Shown here: positions 41,488 through 50,113 of the stretch, piece by piece
Numbering within the stretch: position 1 is the first letter of the stretch
How the letters are laid out: every line of letters begins with the position of its first letter
Assembly: GCF_001552215.1 (NCBI RefSeq)
Contig: NZ_BCQT01000006.1
Location: forward strand, 1 to 64,000
Length of the DNA: 64,000 nucleotides
Direction: 5' to 3'
Origin: Actinomadura macra NBRC 14102
GTDB taxonomy: Bacteria; Actinomycetota; Actinomycetes; Streptosporangiales; Streptosporangiaceae
The notes under the pieces: model-generated
The model's database searches: none
Told to the model about the DNA's origin: nothing
The model's input: the letters and a program-made list of their open reading frames with translations, nothing else
Position numbers and translations under genes: made by a program

Positions 41488-42660
41488 TCAGCGCGGGGCG
41501 CGGGGCAGCCCGAGACCGAGCATCGCGATCAGCTCACGCTGGATCTCGTTCACGCCACCGCCGAACGTGAGGACGACCGCGCCCTTCACCCGGTGGTCGA
41601 GCACCTCGATGAACCGGGCGGTCGCCGGGTCGCCGGGGTCGCCGTACCGGGCGAGCACGTCGCCGAGGATCCGGCCGACGTCCTGCATCCGCTCCGAACC
41701 GTAGATCTTGGTGGCGGACGCGTCGGCGGCGCCGAGCCAGCCGAGGTCCTGGTTCGCGGCGACCTGCCAGTTGAGGAACTCGTTGACGCGCAGGTAGGCG
41801 TAGACCCGCGCGACGGCGCGGCGGACGGCGGGTTCCTCGATGAGCGGGCGGCCGTCCGGGCCGGAGGTGGTGCGGGCCCAGTGCGCGAACCGGTCGTGCA
41901 GGTGGCCGATGTTCCCGGCGGGGCCGAGCGTGACGCGCTCGTGGTTGAGCTGGTTGACGATGAGGTCCCAACCCTTGTTCTCCTCCCCGACCAGCATGTC
42001 CGCGGAGACGCGAACGTCCTGGTAGTAGGTGGAGTTGGTGTGGTGCCGCCCGTCCATCGTGACGATCGGCGTCCAGGAGAACCCCGGATCGGCGCAGTCC
42101 ACGATGAGTATCGAGATGCCCTGGTGCTTCCTCGCGGCGGGATCGGTGCGGGCGGCGAGCCAGACGTAGTCGGAGTGGTGCGCGCCCGAGGTGAAGACCT
42201 TCTGGCCGTTGACGATGTAGTGGTCGCCGTCCTTGGCGGCGATGGTGCGCAGGGACGCGAGGTCGGTGCCGGCGCCAGGCTCGCTGTACCCGATGGCGAA
42301 GTGGCACTCCCCCGCGAGGATGCGCGGGAGAAAGAACTCCCTCTGCGCGTCCGTCCCGTACTGCAGGATCGTCGGCGCGACGGAGTTCAGCGTGATGAGC
42401 GGGTACGGGACCTCGGCGCGGGCGATCTCGTTGGCGAAGATCTGCTGCTCCATCGGACCATAACCGCGCCCGCCGTACTCCACGGGCAGCGCGACGCCGA
42501 GCATCCCGTCTCGGCCGAGGCGCCTGCAGTGCTCCATGTAGGACGCGCCGAACGGGTCGCCGGCGATGGCGGCGCGCTGATCCTCGTCAAGGCAGCCGTT
42601 GAAGTACTCCCGCAGTTCGGCGCGGAGCCGCTGCTGCTCGCCGGTCAGGTCGATGAACAT
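41488..42660 (-). CDS. Acyl-CoA dehydrogenase, FadE29-like subunit
   Basis: 390-residue FAD-dependent acyl-CoA dehydrogenase. Family motifs are LPVEYGGRGYGPMEQQIFANE, CHFAIGYSEPGAGTDLASLRT and VNGQKVFTSGAHHSDYVWLAART; the C-terminal helices contain FGGGVNEIQRELIAMLGLGLPR. Coupled to the preceding dehydrogenase by TGATG at 42660. Adjacent unequal ACAD genes in actinomycetes often encode alpha2beta2 heterotetramers acting on steroid side-chain CoA esters. The KstR box upstream supports that. Confidence 0.87.
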   Translation of the reverse strand: MFIDLTGEQQRLRAELREYFNGCLDEDQRAAIAGDPFGASYMEHCRRLGRDGMLGVALPVEYGGRGYGPMEQQIFANEIARAEVPYPLITLNSVAPTILQYGTDAQREFFLPRILAGECHFAIGYSEPGAGTDLASLRTIAAKDGDHYIVNGQKVFTSGAHHSDYVWLAARTDPAARKHQGISILIVDCADPGFSWTPIVTMDGRHHTNSTYYQDVRVSADMLVGEENKGWDLIVNQLNHERVTLGPAGNIGHLHDRFAHWARTTSGPDGRPLIEEPAVRRAVARVYAYLRVNEFLNWQVAANQDLGWLGAADASATKIYGSERMQDVGRILGDVLARYGDPGDPATARFIEVLDHRVKGAVVLTFGGGVNEIQRELIAMLGLGLPRAPR

Positions 42661-43763
42661 CAGGCCTCCTGTGCGACGAGCGCGCCCAGGGTGTCGAGGC
42701 GGTCTTCGGCGCCGCCGAGCAGGTGCCCGCAGTGTTTCGCCCAGGCGAAGTAGCGGTGCAGCGGGTACGTGACGTCGAGCCCGATGCCTCCGTGCAGGTG
42801 CTGGCAGGTGTAGAGCGCCCGCACGGCGGGGTCGCAGGCGTTGTAGGCGGCGATGGCGAGGACCTCGTCGACGTCGTCCGCGCCCTCGGCGAGGCGCCAC
42901 ACGCCCGCCCAGACCGCCACGTCCAGCGCGCGCTTGGCGATGTAGACGTCACCGATCTGCATCGTGACCGCCTGGAACTGCGCGAGCACCCGTTCGAACT
43001 GCTCGCGGGAGTTGACGTACTCCCTGGTGAGGTCGAGCGCCCCCGCGACGACACCGGAGGACAGGGCGACCGCGCCCGCGACGGCGGAGCGGCGGAGGGT
43101 CTTCCAGGCTGCGCTGTCGGCGGCGCCGAGCAGCGCATCGCGGCCGACCCGTGCGCCGCCGAGCGCGAGACGCGACAGCGGCTCGGCCGTCGCGGACGGT
43201 TGTGGAGTGATCGACACCTCGGACGGCTCGACCACGAACACCCCGACATCCGCGCCCTCGACGCGAGCGGGAATCAGGATTCTTGACGCCTCCCGCGCGT
43301 ACGGGACGAACGTCTTGACGCCGTCGAGCACGTAGCCGTGGCCGTCCGGACGAGCCGTCGCGGCGACCGCCCCGGCCGGTCCGACCTCGCGGTAGGCGGC
43401 CGTCAGGACGATCTCCCCCTCGGCGAGCGGGGCGAGCAGCGCGCGCTGGGCGGGGGTACCGTGCCGTCCGATCGGGAGTGCCGCGAGCGCGAGCGACGCG
43501 TACACCGGAACGGGTGCGACCCGCGCTCCGACCTCCCGGAGGAGGACCGCCAGCTCGATCGGGCCGAGCCCCGCGCCGCCCGCGTCCTCGGGGAGCACGG
43601 CGCCGAGCAGCCCCGCCCGCGCGAGCGCCCGCCAGATGCCGGCGTCATAGGACCCGCCGCCCTTCTCGAACGCCTTCAACCGTTCCGGCGTGGCCTCACG
43701 CGTGAGCACGTCGGCGGCGAGCCCGCGCAGATCTTGCTGGGCCTCGTCCAGGTCGAAGTCCAC
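42660..43763 (-). CDS. Acyl-CoA dehydrogenase, FadE28-like subunit
   Basis: 367 residues, start GTG at 43763 with GGGAG upstream. The N-terminal helical domain (DFDLDEAQQDLRGLAADVL) and AVLPEDAGGAGLGPIELAVLLRE are typical, while the FAD-binding YxxxEPxxGSD region is degenerate (LTAAYREVGPAG), as expected for the partner subunit of a heteromeric ACAD. The C-terminal HLHGGIGLDVTYPLHRYF is conserved. First gene of the operon; KstR-like box at 43830-43847. Confidence 0.87.
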   Translation of the reverse strand: MDFDLDEAQQDLRGLAADVLTREATPERLKAFEKGGGSYDAGIWRALARAGLLGAVLPEDAGGAGLGPIELAVLLREVGARVAPVPVYASLALAALPIGRHGTPAQRALLAPLAEGEIVLTAAYREVGPAGAVAATARPDGHGYVLDGVKTFVPYAREASRILIPARVEGADVGVFVVEPSEVSITPQPSATAEPLSRLALGGARVGRDALLGAADSAAWKTLRRSAVAGAVALSSGVVAGALDLTREYVNSREQFERVLAQFQAVTMQIGDVYIAKRALDVAVWAGVWRLAEGADDVDEVLAIAAYNACDPAVRALYTCQHLHGGIGLDVTYPLHRYFAWAKHCGHLLGGAEDRLDTLGALVAQEA

Positions 43764-43829
43764 TCGTCCGCTCCCTCTCCCGCTACGCTCGCGGGGCCGC
43801 CACCGTCCCGGCGCGCCTCTCGGCCAGAA

Positions 43830-43847
43830 ACTAGAACAGATTCTAGT
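43830..43847. promoter_or_regulatory. KstR-like box between the ACAD operon and the KstR-like gene
   Basis: ACTAGAA-CAGA-TTCTAGT, a palindrome with 7-base perfect arms and a 4-base spacer. Its core TAGAACAGATTCTA matches the published KstR consensus TnnAACnnGTTnnA at all but one fixed position (GTT is ATT). It lies 67-84 bases upstream of the ACAD start. Confidence 0.65.
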
Positions 43848-44060
43848 CTGTGTCCAGAGGTGTTGCCGGCACAAGTAAGTCCCCACTTCGCCTCGTACAC
43901 AGGTGCCCGGCGCCCGTTTGCCACACCACCAGACGCGCCGGTATCGGACGATCAGATAACAGGTTCTCGCGAGGGCGGTACGCTGGATCACGAATCGGGC
44001 AGGGTGAACGGCGCGGGCCCGCCGAGCAGGGCGGGGCCCGTCCACGAAGGGAAGACGACC

Positions 44061-44699
44061 GTGACCGCAGATCCGACGGTGACCGGGGACGGGACCTCAC
44101 GTCAGCCTGCGGCGGAGCGGGCGGCGGGGCAGAGCGTCCGCTCCCGCAGCCAGCACCAGCGGCGCAAGCGCATCGTGCAGGCCGCCGCCGCGCTGGCCTC
44201 GCGCGGCGGCGTCGAGGCGATGCAGATGCGCACCGTGGCGGAGCGGGCCGGGGTCGCGCTCGGGACCCTCTACCGCTACTTCCCCTCGAAGATGGACCTG
44301 GTCGTCGCTGTGGTCGGCGAGGAGCTCGACCTGCTGGAGAGCAGCATCGAGCGCCGCCCGCCACGCGCCGGAGCGCGCCCGCAGCGCGCCGTGGACGTAC
44401 TGATGCGCGCCACCCGCGGCCTGATGCGCGAGCCAGAGCTGGCGGAGGCGCTGATCCGGTCGCTGCTGCTGTCGGACGTCCAGACCGACTTCGGCGACCG
44501 GATGACCGGGTTGCTGCTGCGCGCCGCCGTGGGGCCCGAAGCAGACATTCCGGCCGATGACCCGCGCCGCGTCGTGGCCAGGGCGCTGGCCGGCATCTGG
44601 ACGATGGAAATGATCGAGATGCTGCGCGGGCACGCCACCGCCGAAGAGATCCAGAGCCGGCTGGAGATCTCCGCCGCGCGCCTGCTCACCGACGTCTGA
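44061..44699 (+). CDS. kstR: KstR-like TetR regulator
   Basis: 212 residues. The DNA-binding domain HQRRKRIVQAAAALASRGG, then VEAMQMRTVAERAGVALGTL and YRYFPSKMDLVVAVV closely follows mycobacterial KstR, the repressor of cholesterol catabolism that responds to steroid CoA esters. It diverges from the FadE28/29-like pair with a KstR-like palindrome between. GTG start at 44061 with AAGGGAAG upstream; the long open frame before it is an antisense shadow of the ACAD gene. Confidence 0.8.
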   Translation: MTADPTVTGDGTSRQPAAERAAGQSVRSRSQHQRRKRIVQAAAALASRGGVEAMQMRTVAERAGVALGTLYRYFPSKMDLVVAVVGEELDLLESSIERRPPRAGARPQRAVDVLMRATRGLMREPELAEALIRSLLLSDVQTDFGDRMTGLLLRAAVGPEADIPADDPRRVVARALAGIWTMEMIEMLRGHATAEEIQSRLEISAARLLTDV

Positions 44700-44994
44700 C
44701 GCCGGGCCGGGTGGGAGCACCCGCCGCGGATCAGGGCCGCTCACCGGCTCGTCGACGACACCCGCGCGAGCCGCGTACCCGAGGCCTCTCCTCCGCCGAC
44801 GCCCCGCCGCGCGCCGGCGCTGCCCTTCTCGACCTCTTCGCTCCCCCTGTCCGAATCCATTCGACTAGAACGCAATCAACACTGAAAAACCACTTTAGAG
44901 CGATGAATTGTGGCCATTCTGACGTGGCCGTACAGTCCGGGCAGGGCAGCCCTTTTCTCTCCCCACCCCCCGCCACCACCCCCAGGAGAGTGAC
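44700..44994. other. Intergenic region before the protease gene
   Basis: 295 bases without a supported gene. The stretch 44853-44915 is unusually AT-rich for this genome (CGACTAGAACGCAATCAACA and following) and probably holds the protease promoter. A CTAGAA word at 44872-44877 resembles half of the KstR-like box but lacks its other arm. Confidence 0.45.
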
Positions 44995-46434
44995 ATGTCC
45001 CGCAAACACCTTGTGCTGGGCATAGGTGCCGCGGCCGGTCTCGTCGCGGCGCTGGTGACCCCAGCGCAGGCCGGCGAACCGGCCTTCCCGGCCGCACGTC
45101 AACAGGCCGCACCGGCCGCGCCCGTCGCCCCCGGCCCCGGCGACCGTGCGGCACGCGTGCAGAAGCAGCTCCGGCTGAGCCTCGGCGCGAAGTTCGGCGG
45201 TGCCTGGATCGCGCAGGGATCACAGGTCGTCGTCGCCACCACCGACGCGTCCGCCGTCAAGAAGATCGAGGCCGCCGGCGCACAGGCGAAGGTCGTGACG
45301 TACGCCGAGGCGAAGCTGACCTCCGTCCAGGCGGGACTGAACCGGCACGCCGCCTCCGCCGCCAAGACGGTGACCTCGTGGCGCGTCGACACCACGAGCA
45401 ACCGGGTCGTCGTCAACGCCTCCTCCACGGCCGCCGCGAAGCGGTTCGTCGCCGCGAGCGGCGTGGACGCCAGCACGGTGAAGATCGTCCGTTCCACCGC
45501 GCAGCCCCGGCTCGTCCACGACATCGTCGGCGGCGAGCGCTACTGGACGACCCAGTACGGCTGCTCCGTCGCCTTCTCCGTCACCGGCGGATTCATCAGC
45601 GCGGGCCACTGCGGCAAGACCGGCGAGACGACCAAGGGCTCCAACCAGGTCGCGCAGGGCACCTTCGGCGGCTCGTCCTTCCCCGGCGACGACTACGCCT
45701 GGATCGACACCAACAGCCAGTGGACGCCGACGCCCAAGGTCACCAAGTGGAACGGCTCGTACGAGACCGTCCGCGGCGCGACCGACGCGGCCATCGGCGC
45801 GCGTACCTGCCGCTCCGGCGGCACCACGAACACCCAGATCTGGTGCGGCCCGATCCAGGCCCGGAACGTCACCGTCAACTACCAGGAAGGCGCGGTCAAC
45901 GGCCTCATCCAGGCCAACATCTGCGCCGATCCCGGTGACTCCGGCGGCGCACTGATCACCGAGACCGGCGGCCAGGCGCAGGGCATCACCTCGGGCACCT
46001 CGGGCTCCTGCAAGAACGGGCAGGACTCCCAGGACACGACCTACTTCCAGCCGGTCGACGAGGTTCTGCAGATCATCGCCAAGAACGGCCGCCAGCTCAT
46101 CACCCAGGGCAGCGGACCGGTCAACCCATGCGACGGCTTCCAGACCAAGGCCGCCGGGTCGCTGACCTCCGGCTCCAGCAGCTACCAGCCGGGCGGCAGC
46201 TACGCCACGACCGCCGCCGGCACCCACACCGCCTGCCTGGACGGCCCGGAAGGCGTCGACTTCGACCTGTACCTGCAGAAGCAGAACGGCGGCACCTGGA
46301 CGACGGTCGCCAGTTCCACCAGCCCCAACCCCGACGAGAGCATCACCTACAACGGCGCCGCCGGCACCTACCGGTACCGCGTGCACTCCTACGACGGCAC
46401 CGGTGAGTACACCCTGGGCTTCAGCAAGCCCTGA
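44995..46434 (+). CDS. Secreted S1 (streptogrisin/alpha-lytic) protease with C-terminal PPC-like domain
   Basis: 479-residue pre-pro-enzyme. Signal peptide LVLGIGAAAGLVAALVTPAQA; a propeptide of about 145 residues for folding; the chymotrypsin-like catalytic domain starts near DIVGGERYWTTQYGCS, with His205 in AGHCG, Asp233 in DDYAWID and Ser316 in DPGDSGGAL. A C-terminal beta domain (about 380-479; TTAAGTHTACLDGPEG, VDFDLYLQKQ, YRYRVHSYDGTGEYTLG) is of PPC type and probably binds substrate. The Shine-Dalgarno AGGAGAG lies before the ATG. Confidence 0.95.
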   Translation: MSRKHLVLGIGAAAGLVAALVTPAQAGEPAFPAARQQAAPAAPVAPGPGDRAARVQKQLRLSLGAKFGGAWIAQGSQVVVATTDASAVKKIEAAGAQAKVVTYAEAKLTSVQAGLNRHAASAAKTVTSWRVDTTSNRVVVNASSTAAAKRFVAASGVDASTVKIVRSTAQPRLVHDIVGGERYWTTQYGCSVAFSVTGGFISAGHCGKTGETTKGSNQVAQGTFGGSSFPGDDYAWIDTNSQWTPTPKVTKWNGSYETVRGATDAAIGARTCRSGGTTNTQIWCGPIQARNVTVNYQEGAVNGLIQANICADPGDSGGALITETGGQAQGITSGTSGSCKNGQDSQDTTYFQPVDEVLQIIAKNGRQLITQGSGPVNPCDGFQTKAAGSLTSGSSSYQPGGSYATTAAGTHTACLDGPEGVDFDLYLQKQNGGTWTTVASSTSPNPDESITYNGAAGTYRYRVHSYDGTGEYTLGFSKP

Positions 46435-46463
46435 CCGGCACGCCTGTCCGGCGCCTCCTGATC

Positions 46464-46502
46464 GTCCCCGGCCGTCCCTCCCCACACTGGGCGGCCGGGG
46501 AC
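46464..46502 (+). terminator. Terminator of the protease gene
   Basis: GTCCCCGGCCG (46464-46474) pairs with CGGCCGGGGAC (46492-46502), followed by TGCTTTT. An 11-base stem with a T-rich tail is the nearest to a classical rho-independent terminator in this window. Confidence 0.85.
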
Positions 46503-46577
46503 TGCTTTTCCAGTGGCGCGGGTCCCGCTCCCACTAGCCTTGGCGGTATCCAGGAGCCGGGACGAAGAAGGTGTGCA

Positions 46578-46814
46578 GTGACCGAGCAGGAACCGATCCT
46601 CAGCGACGGGGTCATCATCGAGTTCGTCGATGGCAAGGACGTGCCCGTCCAGCACAAGGACTTCGGTGAGCGGGCCGTCGTGATGCGCGACGCCAAGAAC
46701 CCCGAGGGGCCGATCCTCTACTTCACCGAGGCCGAGTGGGACGCCTTCATCGCGGGCGTCAAGGACGGCGAGTTCGACGACCTGCTGGAGGAGGAACCCG
46801 CCGAAGGGGCCTGA
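46578..46814 (+). CDS. DUF397 family small protein
   Basis: 78-residue acidic protein with the DUF397 C-terminal pattern AVVMRDAKNPEGPILYFTEAEWDAFIAGVKDGEFD. Such proteins are abundant in Streptomyces and Actinomadura, usually beside helix-turn-helix regulators; the molecular function is unknown. GTG start at 46578 preceded by GAAGAAGG. No XRE-type partner gene is adjacent, which is less usual. Confidence 0.8.
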   Translation: MTEQEPILSDGVIIEFVDGKDVPVQHKDFGERAVVMRDAKNPEGPILYFTEAEWDAFIAGVKDGEFDDLLEEEPAEGA

Positions 46815-46823
46815 CGACCAGCG

Positions 46824-46849
46824 CCCGCGGCTCCGCCACGGGCCGCGGG
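46824..46849. terminator. Hairpin between convergent DUF397 and GntR genes
   Basis: CCCGCGGC (46824-46831) pairs with GCCGCGGG (46842-46849), loop 10 bases, in a 45-base convergent gap. Probably bidirectional. Confidence 0.5.
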
Positions 46850-46859
46850 GCCGTCACCG

Positions 46860-47633
46860 TCACCGGTGGGCGGCACCGGCAACGCTCAGTTCATATCCGG
46901 CTTGGGCGGAGAACTGGGCGACCACCTCGAACCGGTCACCCCGCACCAGCGTGCGGCGCCATTCCAGCGGGCGCCGTCCCTGCACGGCGAGCCGGTCGAC
47001 CGCGAAGGCGGCGACACCGGCCTCGACACCGAGCAGCCGACGCTCGGCCGACGTGGGCACGACCGCGCGAATGTGTTCGCGCCCCCCGGTCGGCCGGACG
47101 CCACAACGCTTCGCCAGCTCGTCGTACAGACCGGTGTGGGCGAAATCCGCGTCCAGCAAAGGCGCGGCGACGCGAGCGGGAAGCCACACGCGGTCGAGGG
47201 CGAGCGGCTCCTCGTCGGCCAGGCGCAGCCGCTCCAGATGGAGCAGCGGCGTGGACTCCTCCAGCCCGAGCCGCGCGGCGACCACCCCGTCCGCCCGGAC
47301 GTCGAGGACGCGAACGACGCTGCGCTGGTGCTGCCCGGCCGCCTCCACCGACGCGAACAGGCTGTACAGGGCGCCGACCGGCTGCTCGATCGCGACCGGC
47401 TCGGCGAGCCGGGGCACCCGACCGCGCTCGCCGACCACGATCCCGTCCGCCCGCAGGCGCCGCACCGCCTCCCGCACCGTGTGCCGGCTCACCCCGTACT
47501 CGGCGACCAGGGCCAGTTCGCCCGGGAAGACCCGCTGGAACTCCTCGTCCTCCAGCCGGCGGACCAGATCGGCGTGCAGCTGGGCCCACAGCGGCAGGGC
47601 GCTGGAGCGGTCAACCGCCCGTGCCCCCGGCAT
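46860..47633 (-). CDS. GntR-family regulator (UTRA type)
   Basis: 257 residues; winged helix (LPLWAQLHADLVRRLEDEEF, VAEYGVSRHTVREAVRRLRADGIVV) and UTRA domain (SLFASVEAAGQHQRSVVRVL; TGLYDELAKRCGVRPTGGRE). The start MPGARAVDRSS at 47633 is uncertain; GTG codons up to 47702 are in frame. It faces the persulfide dioxygenase gene across a perfect 14-base palindrome, its likely operator. Confidence 0.85.
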   Translation of the reverse strand: MPGARAVDRSSALPLWAQLHADLVRRLEDEEFQRVFPGELALVAEYGVSRHTVREAVRRLRADGIVVGERGRVPRLAEPVAIEQPVGALYSLFASVEAAGQHQRSVVRVLDVRADGVVAARLGLEESTPLLHLERLRLADEEPLALDRVWLPARVAAPLLDADFAHTGLYDELAKRCGVRPTGGREHIRAVVPTSAERRLLGVEAGVAAFAVDRLAVQGRRPLEWRRTLVRGDRFEVVAQFSAQAGYELSVAGAAHR

Positions 47634-47673
47634 CCTTGACCCCCCATCCCCCACTCGCACCACGATTGCGCAT

Positions 47674-47687
47674 AATGTACGTACATT
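47674..47687. promoter_or_regulatory. Perfect 14-bp palindrome AATGTACGTACATT (candidate GntR operator)
   Basis: Uninterrupted palindrome 20 bases before the CstB-like gene ATG and 41 bases from the GntR start. The GTAC-containing symmetric core is typical of HutC/GntR sites. A repressor here would block the downstream gene directly. Confidence 0.75.
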
Positions 47688-47707
47688 CGGACCTTTAGGC
47701 AACAGGG

Positions 47708-48994
47708 ATGGACATCGTGGACGTCGAGACCATCGAGACCGCGTCGCTGGGCGACCGCAGCTACGTCGCGCATGACGGCGAGCAGGCGATCGTCGTGGAC
47801 CCGCAGCGCGACCTGGACCGCGTCCGGCGCCTGCTGGACGACCGGAACCTGCGCTGCGCGCTTGTGCTGGAGACGCACATCCACAACGACTACGTGTCCG
47901 GCGGCCTCCACCTGGCCCGCTCGACCGGCGCGACCTACGCGGTGTCGGCAGCCGCCCCCGTCGCCTTCGTCCGAAGGCCCGTCGCGGACGGCGACGCGCT
48001 GCGGGTGGGCGACCTGTGGATCCGGGTGGTCGCGACTCCCGGGCACACCGAGAACCACCTGGCCTACATCGTGAACGAGTCCGCCGTGTTCACCGGCGGG
48101 TCCCTGCTGTACGGCAGCGTGGGCCGCACCGACCTGGTCGACCCCGCCCGCACCGACGCGCTGACCCGGGCGCAGTTCCGCTCCGCCCAGCGCCTCGCCG
48201 AACTCTGCGAGGACGACGCGCGGGTGTACCCGACGCACGGCTTCGGGAGCTTCTGCTCGTCCGGCTCCATCACGGACGGCGCGTCCGTCTCCACCATCGG
48301 CGAGGAGCGGACCCGCAACGACGCGCTGGTCGAGACCGACGAGGACGCCTTCGTGTCACGCCTCGTGGCCGGGCTCACCGCCTACCCGCGCTACTACGCC
48401 CACATGGGTGCGCTGAACCTGGACGGTGCCGGCCCCGCCGACCTGTCACCCCCGTCGCCCGTGGCGCCCGAAGACCTCGCCAAGAGGATCGTCGCCGGCG
48501 ACTGGGTCGTGGATCTGCGCAGCCGCACCGCCTACGCCGCCGGGCACCTGCTGGGCACCATCGGCATCGAGCTCGGCCAGAACTTCGCCACCTACCTCGG
48601 CTGGCTGATCCCGTGGGGCACGCCGCTCACCCTGCTCGGCGACAGCCCATCCGACGTCGCGGACGCGCAGCGCCAGCTCACCCGCATCGGCATCGACCGC
48701 CCGTCCGCCGCCCTCGGTCTACCGCCCGCGGACCTGCGCGGCTATCGCACCGCCACGTTCGCCGGCATCCCGCCCGGCGCCAACGTCCTCGACGTCCGCC
48801 GCGACGACGAACGCGCCGCCGGCTCCCTCCCGGGCTCGACGCACATCCCCCTGCACTCCCTCACGTCCCGGCTGGACGAGGTCCCGCCCGGCGAAGTGTG
48901 GGTGCACTGCGCGACCGGCTACCGAGCCTCCATCGCCGCAAGCCTCCTCGACCGCGCCGGCCGCGAAGTCGTCCTCATCGACGACACCTACTGA
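47708..48994 (+). CDS. CstB-like persulfide dioxygenase-rhodanese fusion
   Basis: 428-residue three-part protein: a metallo-beta-lactamase domain (about 1-230; metal motif THIHNDYVSGG, PGHTENHLAY, GRTDLVD, PTHGFGSFC) of the ETHE1/persulfide dioxygenase class; a first rhodanese domain without its cysteine (about 255-350); and a C-terminal rhodanese with active loop CATGYR in VHCATGYRASIAASLL. This matches the CstB architecture, which oxidises persulfides to thiosulfate or sulfite during sulfide stress. Controlled probably by the divergent GntR via the palindrome at 47674, unlike the CsoR-type CstR of staphylococci. Confidence 0.87.
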   Translation: MDIVDVETIETASLGDRSYVAHDGEQAIVVDPQRDLDRVRRLLDDRNLRCALVLETHIHNDYVSGGLHLARSTGATYAVSAAAPVAFVRRPVADGDALRVGDLWIRVVATPGHTENHLAYIVNESAVFTGGSLLYGSVGRTDLVDPARTDALTRAQFRSAQRLAELCEDDARVYPTHGFGSFCSSGSITDGASVSTIGEERTRNDALVETDEDAFVSRLVAGLTAYPRYYAHMGALNLDGAGPADLSPPSPVAPEDLAKRIVAGDWVVDLRSRTAYAAGHLLGTIGIELGQNFATYLGWLIPWGTPLTLLGDSPSDVADAQRQLTRIGIDRPSAALGLPPADLRGYRTATFAGIPPGANVLDVRRDDERAAGSLPGSTHIPLHSLTSRLDEVPPGEVWVHCATGYRASIAASLLDRAGREVVLIDDTY

Positions 48995-49148
48995 CAACGA
49001 CCGAAGGTCCTTTATGGGCGTCGCCGAAAATGCAGCCGCCCCCGCCATTCAGAGATCGCAAATAGAACTTTATCGACATTCGCAACCAGCCCACACTTTC
49101 CGGCGTCCGAAGAAAGGAACGGCACTCCGAGGAAGGGAGATCCCGCAC

Positions 49149-49838
49149 ATGGAGCGTCCTCCCCCGGAGCCGGGCGGCGTGCTGGTCGAGCGGATCGAGG
49201 GCGCGTTCCTGGGGGTGTACCTGACCCTGATCAGCATGATCCAGGGCGTCGGCCTCAGTGTCCTCGCGGAGCGCGCCTCGGCGTCGCCGTCCCCGGCGCC
49301 CCACGAGTGGATCGGCTACGCGATCTGCCTGATCGCCCTGATCGTCGTGTGGCAGGAGTACATGGTCGGCTCGGTCCAGTTCGCGTGGACGCCCACCATC
49401 CTGGACGCCGTCGTGCCGTTCACCGTCGGGATCATCGAGTTCATGCTCATCGCGTCCGTCCGCAAGTCGGCCGGCACCTTCCTGGTGTTCTATGCGGCCT
49501 TTCTCGGAGCGGGCATCGTCGGCTACCTCAACTGGCTGATCCACGCCCAGCGCGGCGCCCCCATGAACCGCACGTCGTACCCGCAGCTCAAGTGGTACAT
49601 CTGGTTCGGCACCGCCGTCTGCGCGCTCGGATTCATGAGCACCATCGGCCTCATCGGCCTGCACGCCGCCGCCCCCGACCTGGCGGAGGTCTACCTGATG
49701 ATCGCCGCGCTCCTGATCATCCTGCCGCTCTTCCTGCACTCCCTGGTCACCTGGACGCTGCCGCTCTACACCTTCCACCGCCGGCGCACGGACCCCGACT
49801 GGAAGTTCCGCCCCTGGCCCCGCCGCCGCCCGACCTAG
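49149..49838 (+). CDS. Six-helix integral membrane protein of unknown function
   Basis: 229 residues with about six hydrophobic segments: GAFLGVYLTLISMIQGVGLS, IGYAICLIALIVVWQEYMVG, AVVPFTVGIIEFMLIASV, FLVFYAAFLGAGIVGYLNW, YIWFGTAVCALGFMSTIGL and MIAALLIILPLFLHSLVTW. No recognised family. The ATG at 49149 has AGGAAGGGAGA upstream; an ATG at 49014 would add an unconvincing basic extension. It follows the CstB-like gene by about 150 bases. Confidence 0.75.
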   Translation: MERPPPEPGGVLVERIEGAFLGVYLTLISMIQGVGLSVLAERASASPSPAPHEWIGYAICLIALIVVWQEYMVGSVQFAWTPTILDAVVPFTVGIIEFMLIASVRKSAGTFLVFYAAFLGAGIVGYLNWLIHAQRGAPMNRTSYPQLKWYIWFGTAVCALGFMSTIGLIGLHAAAPDLAEVYLMIAALLIILPLFLHSLVTWTLPLYTFHRRRTDPDWKFRPWPRRRPT

Positions 49839-49870
49839 GCGCGCCGGACCACCGAACGGCCCCCCGCACC

Positions 49871-50110
49871 TCAGGCGAAGACTTCGCGGAGAGCCTCAGC
49901 TGTGGCAGCACGCCGTCCCCACTCGGCGAGTTGCCGCTCGTCAACGCAGGTCGTGATCCGCTCACGCATCTCGTCCGACACGCAAAGCCCACGCCCCTCC
50001 AACACAAGAAGCAACATCTTGGCCTGGCCTATGGCCTGGCCTCGGGCCTCGCCTATGGCCTGGTTGCGGAGGGCGAAGTCGCTCTTGAACCTGTAGTCGG
50101 CGGTACTCAC
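49871..50110 (-). pseudogene. Duplicated C-terminal fragment of the neighbouring repeat protein
   Basis: 79 codons that duplicate the C-terminus of the gene at 50114-51049: MSTADYRFKSDFALRNQAI, one and a half GEARGQAI units, MLLLVLEGRGLCVSDEMRER and ITTCVDERQLAEWGRRA. Nearly identical DNA in the two copies indicates a recent tandem duplication. It lacks the N-terminal domain. An in-frame start exists at 50110, so it could be expressed as a small protein; it is treated as a fragment. Confidence 0.7.
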
Positions 50111-50113
50111 GGC

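Noticed and set aside
44872-44877. Second KstR-like box upstream of the protease
   Set aside because: Only one half (CTAGAA) is present, without the inverted arm.
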